In this document: positions 23,530-29,862 of the stretch, piece after piece
Layout of the letters: the number at the start of each line of letters is the position of its first letter
How positions within the stretch are numbered: the stretch's first letter is position 1
DNA from: an uncultured Oscillibacter sp.
Lineage (GTDB): Bacteria > Bacillota > Clostridia > Oscillospirales > Oscillospiraceae
Direction: 5' to 3'
DNA: 64,000 nucleotides
Assembly: GCA_910578935.1 (NCBI GenBank)
Contig: CAJTSM010000013.1
Location: 1-64,000 of the forward strand
Notes under the pieces: generated by a model
Databases searched by the model: none
Seen by the model: the letters and a program-made list of their open reading frames with translations, nothing else
What the model was told of the DNA's origin: nothing
Made by a program: the position numbers and the translations under genes

Positions 23530-24885
23530 CTATCCTCTGCTCAAATAGGCGCGCACCGCGGCCCGGGCCTCCCGGGCCGCTTTTTCCTCGTCCACGCCGG
23601 TGAGGTGTCCGTCCCGCGCCACCACTTTCCCGTTTACCACTGTGGCGTCCACCGGCCCTTTGAAGCCCACGGTGCCAAGCATCGACTTTACGTCCAGGTC
23701 CGCCCCCACCAGCTCCAGCCGGTCCCGGCGGATCAGAAAGAGGTCCCCGGCCTTTCCCACCTCCAGGGAACCGATGTCCGCCCGGCCCAGCACCCGGGCG
23801 CTGCCCCGGGTGGCGATTTTCAAAAGATCATAGCCGCTGGGGGCCTTCTCACTGGAACACAGGCGGTGGAGCAGGTAAGCCGCTCGAAGTTCTTCCAGAA
23901 GATTGGACCCGTCGTTGCTGGCGCTGCCGTCCACGGCCAGCCCCACCGGGACCCCCAGCTCCAGCAGATCGGGAATCCGGCACACGCCGGAGGAGAGCTT
24001 CATGTTGGAGATGGGGCAGTGGGCCACGCCGGTGCCCGTATCCGCCAGCAGCTTTAATTCCTGATCGTTGAAGTGGATGCCGTGGGCATACCACACGTCC
24101 GGGCCCACCCAGCCCAGATCTTCCATATAGGCCAGGGGGCGTTTTCCGTATTTCTCCAGAACATATTCCTCCTCATCCTTCGTCTCACATAGATGGGTGT
24201 GGAGCCGGACTCCCAAATCCCGGGCCAGCAAAGCGGACTGGCGCAGCAGCTCCGCCGACACGCTGAAGGGGGAGCAGGGGGCCAGAGCCACCGTGCGCAT
24301 GGAATTAAAGGAGGGATCGTGGTATTTTTCCACTGCCGCCTGACTGTCCCGCAGAATCTCATCCACAGTCTGGACCACGCTGTCCGGCGGCAGACCGCCG
24401 TCCTTTTTGCTCAAATCCATGCTGCCCCGGGAGGCGGACATCCGGATTCCCAAGTCCCCGGCGGCGGCAAACTGTGCCTCCAGCAGGTCCCCGGACCCGC
24501 CGGGAAAGACATAGTGGTGGTCAAAACAGGTGGTGCATCCGGTTTTCAGCAGCTCTCCCAGACCCACAATGGAGCTGTGGTAAATGGTTTCGCCGTCCAG
24601 GTTCTTCCAAATCTCATACAGCGCCCGCAGCCAGTCGAACAGCTCCAGATTCTGCACCTGAGGCAAATTCCGGCTGAAGGTCTGGTAGAGGTGGTGGTGC
24701 GTGTTGATCAGCCCCGGATAAACGATACAACCCGCGGCTTCCAGCGTCTCACCGGCCTCCCAGTCACCCGGTCCCATAGCGGCGATGATGCCGTTTTGGA
24801 TCAAGATGCTGGCGTTTTCCAGCACCGAATCGCCGCCGTCACAGGTGACCACGGCGGAGGCGTTTTTGATCAAAAGGCTGCTCAT
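23530..24885 (-). CDS. 8-oxoguanine/guanine deaminase-type amidohydrolase
   Basis: 451-residue amidohydrolase of the TRZ/ATZ group, closest in motifs to 8-oxoguanine deaminases: NTHHHLYQTFSRNLP (metal-binding HxH), HTHLCETKDEE, WYAHGIHF, AHCPISNMKLSSG and AVDGSASNDGSN with the metal Asp. These enzymes release ammonia from guanine-like bases. The start ATG has GGGAGG 9 bases upstream. The leader contains a guanine-type riboswitch arranged as an ON switch, which fits a catabolic enzyme induced by its substrate family. Whether guanine or 8-oxoguanine is preferred cannot be decided here. Confidence 0.88.
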   Translation of the reverse strand: MSSLLIKNASAVVTCDGGDSVLENASILIQNGIIAAMGPGDWEAGETLEAAGCIVYPGLINTHHHLYQTFSRNLPQVQNLELFDWLRALYEIWKNLDGETIYHSSIVGLGELLKTGCTTCFDHHYVFPGGSGDLLEAQFAAAGDLGIRMSASRGSMDLSKKDGGLPPDSVVQTVDEILRDSQAAVEKYHDPSFNSMRTVALAPCSPFSVSAELLRQSALLARDLGVRLHTHLCETKDEEEYVLEKYGKRPLAYMEDLGWVGPDVWYAHGIHFNDQELKLLADTGTGVAHCPISNMKLSSGVCRIPDLLELGVPVGLAVDGSASNDGSNLLEELRAAYLLHRLCSSEKAPSGYDLLKIATRGSARVLGRADIGSLEVGKAGDLFLIRRDRLELVGADLDVKSMLGTVGFKGPVDATVVNGKVVARDGHLTGVDEEKAAREARAAVRAYLSRG

Positions 24886-24915
24886 ATGAAATCCTCCCAT
24901 GTCCGCAAAATACGC

Positions 24916-25014
24916 CAAACAAAAAGACTACAGGCTTTGGGCCGGGCCCAAAGCTTGTAGTCAACTGTTCAGGCAGTTGGTAGAAACGCTCATCCAATTA
25001 TGAGCTTATACAAG
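24916..25014 (-). promoter_or_regulatory. Guanine-type purine riboswitch with terminator
   Basis: Minus strand: P1 CTTGTA (25014-25009) with TACAAG, J1/2 TAA, P2 GCTCAT/ATGAGC, J2/3 GTTTCTACC, P3 CAACTG/CAGTTG, and J3/1 GACTA whose C is the guanine-type position 74. Loop GG and CC pairs for loop-loop contact are present. P1's 3' strand GACTACAAG is also the 5' arm of a terminator GACTACAAGCTTTGGG with complement and TTTTTG (24962-24916). Ligand binding should therefore break the terminator, the ON arrangement. Confidence 0.92.
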
Positions 25015-25113
25015 CGATCTCTTCCACCTCATTATAAAGCGGCCGGAACCGCTTGTCAAGGGACTTTCCACCCCGGGGAGTGTCCCGTTGCGCATTTTGT
25101 AACCGGGCCATCG

Positions 25114-25196
25114 TGTAGGGGCCGCCCCCCGGCGGCCTGCCGGTACAGGGATTGGGCCCCGCATCGGGCCGCCCAAGGGGGCGGCCCCTACAGGAT
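25114..25196. repeat. GTAGGGGCCGCC inverted repeat (R4)
   Basis: GTAGGGGCCGCCC at the left and GGGCGGCCCCTAC at the right form terminal inverted repeats of an 80-bp hairpin element. The same GTAGGGGCC motif recurs at 53200-53235. The rest of 25015-25429 has a second hairpin (CAACCGGG / CCCGGTTG, about 25322-25355) and no gene. Confidence 0.65.
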
Positions 25197-25429
25197 CAAA
25201 TCTCCCCATTGGACACGCCCTCCACCCCGGCCCCCTCCGCCGGTAGTCCGGCGTTGCGAGTTCCGGCGGGAATTTCGGAGCTGGAACGGCCGGACAATTT
25301 GAATATTACTCCCCCTTCCCTCAACCGGGAACCCGGCGAAGCGGTCCCCGGTTGAAGGCGAAGAAATTCCCCCTCCGGCGGACTTTCCGCCAAAGGCGGG
25401 AAGCGCAGCGGCAAGGGGAATTTCCGAGC

Positions 25430-25521
25430 TGGCGGAGATGGAGAGATTCGAACTCTCGCGCGCTTTTTAGGCGCCTACCGCATTTCGAGTGCGGACCCTT
25501 CAACCACTTGGGTACATCTCC
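25430..25521 (-). tRNA. tRNA-Ser (anticodon CGA), CCA encoded
   Basis: The 92-base minus-strand gene folds as a class II tRNA. Acceptor GGAGATG pairs with CATCTCC; the D arm contains AAGTGGTTGAAGGG; the anticodon stem CCGCA/TGCGG encloses loop CTCGAAA; a long variable arm follows; the T arm GAGAG with TTCGAAT and CTCTC is intact. The anticodon CGA reads the serine codon UCG. Discriminator G and CCA follow the acceptor stem. Confidence 0.95.
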
Positions 25522-25647
25522 CTATATTCTCTTTTCCAGGAAATCTGTCAGCAAACTGTTGGCGCCCCTGGAAGTCTTGCAGCGGCGAGAACCTTAAAAA
25601 GCTCTGAATTTCATGCGGCTTCACCGCTTCCGGCCGGACGCTCCGCC

Positions 25648-25693
25648 GTGGGGATTTCCAGTGGGGACCCTTCAGCCGCTTGGGTACATCTCC
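25648..25693 (-). pseudogene. Truncated tRNA-Ser copy
   Basis: The minus-strand sequence GGAGATGTACCCAAGCGG and onward repeats the 5' part of the tRNA-Ser above through the D arm and an anticodon loop CTGGAAA (anticodon GGA). The anticodon stem then fails to pair and no variable or T arm follows. It is a 5'-half remnant 130 bases upstream of the intact tRNA gene. Confidence 0.75.
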
Positions 25694-25776
25694 GGCTTGC
25701 AGCGGCTGCTTTCATTATTATGCCACACTTTCCCCGCTGTTGCAAGGGGGCGGAGAAAATTTCCCCGCCCCCTTGC

Positions 25777-26886
25777 TCACCGTCCGTACAGGAACGCGTC
25801 GCATTTCAGCATCCCGTTGTACAGCTTCCGTTTTTTGTCCGCCGGACGCCCAAAGCACCGCTCAAACTCCGTGTGAGAGCTCAGCACAATCACCCGCCAC
25901 TTGGGGGGCAGGTCCTCCAGCGCCTTCCCAAAAGCCCGGTACAGCGCTTCCGCCTCCTGTTTCTCCAGCAGCCGCTCGCCGTAGGGCGGGTTTGTCACCA
26001 GCTGTCCATATTCGCTGTCCCGGCGGAACTTTCCCGCGTCCGCCACTTCAAAGCGCACGCAGTCCTCCACCCCGGCCAGGGCCGCGTTGTGCCGGGCCAG
26101 CTCCACTGCCGCCGGGTCAATATCTCCGCCCCAGATGTCGTATGTGCCGTGGAATTCCATATCTGCGGCCTCTTCCGCCGCGTCCATCCACAGCTTGGGT
26201 TCTATGGACTTCCACCGCTGGGCGGCAAAGCGCCGGTCCAGGCCGGGAGCCCGGTTCTTGGCAATCAGCGCCGCCTCAATGGGAATGGTGCCAGACCCGC
26301 AGAAGGGGTCGCAAAAGGGGTCCTTTCCCCGGTAGCGGGACAGCGCCACCAGGGCCGCCGCCAGCGTTTCCCGCAGCGGCGCGCCCATATTTTGGGCCCG
26401 GTAGCCCCGCTTGTACAGCCCTTCGCCGGAGGTGTCCAGGTACAAGGAGGCCCGGTCCTTGATGATGGCAAACTGAATCTGATACCGGTTTCCCGTCTCC
26501 GGCAATGTCTCGCAGCCATAGGCGTTCCCCAGCCGCTTCGCCACCGCCTTTTTCACGACGGCTTGACAGGCGGGGATGGAATGGAGCGCAGAGTTTAGAG
26601 CGTATCCCTTTACAGGAAACTCTCCCTCACGGGGGATGAACTCCTCCCAAGGCAGGGCCAGCACCCCTTGAAACAAGGATTCGAAGTCCGGGGCGGGAAA
26701 GAAGCCCAGCTCCATCAGCACCCGGGCGCCGCAGCGCAGATTCAAATTCAGCCGGGGAATGTCCGCCAAGGTCCCGTCACAGTGAACCCGGCCGTTTTCC
26801 GCCCGGACGCCTTTCAGGCCCAGGCGCTTCATCTCGCCGGACACAAGAGCCTCCAGACCCAGAAGACAGGGGACTGTCAATACCAA
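25777..26886 (-). CDS. Class I SAM RNA methyltransferase (THUMP, RlmL-like)
   Basis: 369-residue methyltransferase resembling the N-terminal half of RlmL/RlmKL and Bacillus YpsC, which methylate 23S rRNA guanine N2 (m2G2445 type). A THUMP-type RNA-binding region occupies about 45-155; the SAM domain shows DPFCGSGTIPIEAAL (motif I) and the catalytic NPPYGERL motif near 283. No RlmK half is fused. The gene is monocistronic and divergent from nfeD. rRNA target by family inference only. Confidence 0.88.
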   Translation of the reverse strand: MVLTVPCLLGLEALVSGEMKRLGLKGVRAENGRVHCDGTLADIPRLNLNLRCGARVLMELGFFPAPDFESLFQGVLALPWEEFIPREGEFPVKGYALNSALHSIPACQAVVKKAVAKRLGNAYGCETLPETGNRYQIQFAIIKDRASLYLDTSGEGLYKRGYRAQNMGAPLRETLAAALVALSRYRGKDPFCDPFCGSGTIPIEAALIAKNRAPGLDRRFAAQRWKSIEPKLWMDAAEEAADMEFHGTYDIWGGDIDPAAVELARHNAALAGVEDCVRFEVADAGKFRRDSEYGQLVTNPPYGERLLEKQEAEALYRAFGKALEDLPPKWRVIVLSSHTEFERCFGRPADKKRKLYNGMLKCDAFLYGR

Positions 26887-27059
26887 ACGGAGCCCCTCCT
26901 TTTTTATTCTGATAGCTCAGTATAGCAGGAGTTTGGAGGGTTTTCAACTCCCCCGCCGGGGGAAGTTTGTGAATTGTTACTGAAATGAAACACTTTTTTC
27001 CCGGGGAGTATGCTATACTGTAAAGGAAATCTAAGCCCGACTTGAAAGGAGGCGTCCCA

Positions 27060-27530
27060 ATGAACATTTTCATCTGGCTGTGGCTGGGAGCGATCGTCCT
27101 CTTCGGCGTGGCCGAAGTGGTCACCGAAGGCATGGTTTCCATCTGGTTTGTAGCCGGGTCCCTGGCGGCCCTGTTCACCTGTATGTCCGGCTGGGCCCTG
27201 GGAGGACTCACCCCCGGAGCCACCCAAGTATTGGTGTTCGCGGTGGTGTCCGCCGCGGCGCTGGTGCTCACCCGGCCCCTGGTCCGGCGCTTTATGACCC
27301 GGCCCCATATCCCCACAAACCTGGACCGGGTTCTGGGCATGGTGGCCAAGGTTACGGAGCCTGTGGACAACAACCGGGCCTCCGGTTCCGTCTACGTGGA
27401 CGGTAAAACCTGGACCGCCCGCAGCGCCGACGGTTCCGTCATTCCCGCCGGAACTCAGGTAATCGTGCAGAAGATCGAGGGCGTCAAGCTCCTGGTCCAA
27501 TATTCAGAAAAAGTGGAGGTAACAAAGTAA
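27060..27530 (+). CDS. NfeD-like membrane protein
   Basis: 156-residue protein with two to three N-terminal helices (about 3-85) and a C-terminal OB-fold domain (about 95-156) with TVYVDGKTW-like strands, the short NfeD1b type. NfeD proteins assist SPFH/flotillin partners in organising membrane domains. The start ATG follows AAAGGAGG. Its stop codon TAA overlaps the start ATG of the SPFH gene by one base, so the pair is translationally coupled, the standard arrangement for this system. Confidence 0.9.
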   Translation: MNIFIWLWLGAIVLFGVAEVVTEGMVSIWFVAGSLAALFTCMSGWALGGLTPGATQVLVFAVVSAAALVLTRPLVRRFMTRPHIPTNLDRVLGMVAKVTEPVDNNRASGSVYVDGKTWTARSADGSVIPAGTQVIVQKIEGVKLLVQYSEKVEVTK

Positions 27531-28465
27531 TGTGGTGGATTCCCGTTTCCGTCGTCATTGTCCTGCTGGTCATCCTGATTATTTCCAACGTCCATATCGT
27601 CCAACAGTCCCGGGCCTATGTGGTGGAGTGGCTGGGCCAGTTCCACGCCGTTTGGAACCAGGGCCCTCACGTCAAGGTTCCCTTTGTCATGCGGGTGGTG
27701 AAAAAAGTTTCCCTGAAAGAGCAGGTGGCGGACTTCCCGCCTCAGCCCGTCATCACCAAGGACAACGTCACCATGCAGATCGACACGGTGATCTATTTTC
27801 AGATTACCGACCCGAAGCTCTATACCTATGGCGTGGAGCACCCCATGAACGCCATTGAAAACCTGACGGCCACGACTCTGCGGAACATCATCGGCGACAT
27901 GGACCTGGAGCAGTCCCTCACCAGCCGGGACATCATCAACTCCCGGATGCGGGCCATCCTGGACGAGGCCACCGATCCTTGGGGCATCAAAGTCAACCGG
28001 GTGGAGCTGAAAAACATCATTCCCCCCAAGGACATCCAAAACGCCATGGAAAAGCAGATGAAGGCCGAGCGGGAGCGCCGGGAGTCCGTCCTTCAGGCCA
28101 AGGGCCAGAAGGAATCCCAGGTGCTGGTAGCCGAAGGCGAGAAGCAGGCGGCCATCCTCCGGGCCACGGCGGCCAAGGAGGCGGCGATCCTCCAGGCCGA
28201 GGGCGAAAAGCAGGCCCGCATCATGGCCGCCGAGGCGGAAGCGGAAGCCATCACCCGGGTCCAGACCGCCCTGGCGGAGTCCTTAAAACTGCTGAACAGC
28301 GCCGCCCCCAACGACCAGGTGGTGAAGCTGAAAGCCCTGGAGGCCATGGCAAAGATCGCCGACGGCAAGGCCACGAAGATCATCATTCCCAGCGAGATTC
28401 AGGGCCTGGCGGGCCTTGCCGCCGGCGCCAAGGCGGTGTTTGAATCTGAAGAGCCGAAAAAGTAA
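27530..28465 (+). CDS. SPFH/Band 7 (stomatin-like) protein
   Basis: 311-residue membrane-anchored SPFH protein. A single N-terminal helix (about 3-20) is followed by the Band 7 domain (about 24-190; RAYVVEWLGQFH, TMQIDTVIYFQITDP, GIKVNRVELKNI) and a long Ala/Glu/Lys coiled coil with repeated EGEKQA units (about 190-260). Such proteins oligomerise into ring cages at membranes and stabilise or sort membrane proteins. Partner of NfeD upstream. A strong terminator follows at 28487. Confidence 0.93.
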   Translation: MWWIPVSVVIVLLVILIISNVHIVQQSRAYVVEWLGQFHAVWNQGPHVKVPFVMRVVKKVSLKEQVADFPPQPVITKDNVTMQIDTVIYFQITDPKLYTYGVEHPMNAIENLTATTLRNIIGDMDLEQSLTSRDIINSRMRAILDEATDPWGIKVNRVELKNIIPPKDIQNAMEKQMKAERERRESVLQAKGQKESQVLVAEGEKQAAILRATAAKEAAILQAEGEKQARIMAAEAEAEAITRVQTALAESLKLLNSAAPNDQVVKLKALEAMAKIADGKATKIIIPSEIQGLAGLAAGAKAVFESEEPKK

Positions 28466-28486
28466 ACCGGTCCTGTCTCTAAAGGG

Positions 28487-28513
28487 AGGGCCCCGTCCGC
28501 CGGACGGGGCCCT
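28487..28513. terminator. Terminator after the SPFH gene
   Basis: 12-bp stem AGGGCCCCGTCC / GGACGGGGCCCT with GCCG loop, followed by CTTTCT. It also serves as a weaker terminator for the convergent small gene at 28524. Confidence 0.85.
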
Positions 28514-28523
28514 CTTTCTGCGC

Positions 28524-28712
28524 TTACTCCCCGGCGGGTTCCCCCTCCCGGGCGGGGTCCTCCTCATCCTGGGAGATGTAGATTTTCTCCGTGTGGAATT
28601 GGGCCTCCCTGAGACGCTCCTTTGCCGCGCCGATATTCAGTTTGTCCAGCTCCTCCAACGCGTCGGAAATCGCGTTGAACGCGATGGCGTACATTTTTTG
28701 ATAGTTTGGCAT
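28524..28712 (-). CDS. Small hypothetical acidic protein
   Basis: Unrecognised 62-residue protein, mainly one or two helices (QKMYAIAFNAISDALEELDKLN, then AKERLREAQFHTEKIY) with an acidic tail. This pattern is seen in small clostridial proteins of unknown function. An AGGAGG site precedes the ATG. It is divergent from the ribbon-helix-helix regulator across an AT-rich control region, which suggests it may be a target of that regulator. Confidence 0.65.
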   Translation of the reverse strand: MPNYQKMYAIAFNAISDALEELDKLNIGAAKERLREAQFHTEKIYISQDEEDPAREGEPAGE

Positions 28713-28846
28713 AGCATCCTCCTGTAAAATATATTTTGTGTTTAAAAGATATATTATATATTCTTTTTAAACATAATAACACAAAATAGATATAAAGTAA
28801 ACAAAATATAAAATTATTTTGAAGTTATATTGTGGGGAAGAACGCT
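28713..28846. promoter_or_regulatory. AT-rich divergent control region with nested palindromes
   Basis: The 134 bases are far more AT-rich than their surroundings. GTTTAAAAGATATAT (28740-28754) faces ATATATTCTTTTTAAAC (28756-28772) as a near-perfect inverted repeat, and an outer pair TATTTTGTGTT / AACACAAAATA brackets it. Such stacked half-sites are typical of ribbon-helix-helix operators, and the flanking gene at 28847 encodes such a protein. Confidence 0.65.
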
Positions 28847-29020
28847 ATGAAAAGCTATTCAATTCGCATTGATGAACAATTACTGCACAAGCTCCACATC
28901 ATTTCCGCTTATGAGGGGCGCTCCGCCAACAGCCAGGTTCTCATCCTGATCCGGGACGCGGTGGAGGCCTACGAGGCCAAGCACGGCAGGATCGAGCTGG
29001 AGGGGAAAAAGGACTCCTGA
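28847..29020 (+). CDS. Arc-type ribbon-helix-helix regulator
   Basis: 57-residue DNA-binding protein of the Arc/MetJ ribbon-helix-helix fold. The N-terminal strand KSYSIRIDEQL inserts in the DNA groove; helix A (LHKLHIISAYEG) and helix B (SANSQVLILIRDAVEAYEAKHG) form the dimer core. The start ATG has GGGGAAG upstream. It probably binds the palindromic region just upstream and controls itself and the divergent small gene. Its stop codon is followed directly by inverted-repeat element R2. Confidence 0.82.
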   Translation: MKSYSIRIDEQLLHKLHIISAYEGRSANSQVLILIRDAVEAYEAKHGRIELEGKKDS

Positions 29021-29862
29021 CCTCCCGGCGGGAGGGGCTTGTACTCGCCCTGACGGGCAGGGCGGAATGGATACCACCGATGGCCGGTGCAAGGCCCTCC
29101 ATGTCGTCGGGGCGAAATCCGTTCCGCTCCGCAGCCGCCTGGCGGCGACGGCTTCGCTGCACTCCTTTGCCCCTCCTCTCCCCACCGCGCGGGGCGCGGC
29201 GGGGGCCCCGTTTTCCTTTCAGAAGGAAACGAAACTGCGTCCTAAGACGCGTGTCGTAGGCCAACCGCCGCAAAGCGGCGGCTCTTAGGCCGGAGACAAA
29301 CGGGCCGTGCACGGTCCAAAAGAGAAACGCAAAGGGACGCGGTTACGGGGGCGCGGCTGAAGTGCCGACGGTTTGTTACGCGAGTCTTCTGCCCGCGGCA
29401 TAGTACAAAAAGAGGGTCTACCGATTTTACTCGGTAGACCCTCTTTTCTTTCAGGATGGATCTGTCTAAGCCGGTAGGCGCAATTCCAAAGTAAACACCA
29501 GGTTAGCGGCAGCGGGGACGGGAGAACAGGCCTTGCATCGACCACCAAAACCCCCGCTCAAGCTACGCCGCGGGCTGGAGACTTGCGTATCCGGAGGAAG
29601 CACACCAGCCGAGCCCCCGTTTTCTCTCTTCCACCGTGCACGGCGCATTCGTCTGCGGACGCAGTCTCTTTTCGCAAAACAGGGGCCCCCGCCGCGCCCC
29701 GCGCGGTGGGGAGAGGAGGGGCAAAGGAGTGCAGCGAAGCCGTCGCCGCCAGGCGGCTGCGGAGCGGAACGGATTTCGCCCCGACGACATGGGGGGTGCA
29801 TTGGACCAGCCCCCCAAAGGGCTGTCGACTACCCCGCCCGTCAGGGCAAGTACAAGCCCCCC
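29021..29862. repeat. Large inverted-repeat element R2, copy 1 (3' of leuS)
   Basis: 842 non-coding bases filling the gap between two convergent stop codons. The left end has GGGGCTTGTACTCGCCCTGA (29036-29055) and the right end carries its inverse abutting the leuS stop. Within, a GC-rich module (GTCGTCGGGGCGAAATCCG, 29104-29122) recurs inverted at 29775-29793. Homologous blocks occur at 32341-33096. Repeated short frames are not real genes. Confidence 0.8.
29408..29447. terminator. Terminator in the centre of R2 copy 1
   Basis: 16-bp perfect stem AAAAGAGGGTCTACCG with its complement, loop ATTTTACT, and T-runs on both strands. It lies near the middle of the element and could stop transcripts of the convergent neighbours. 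Confidence 0.88.
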
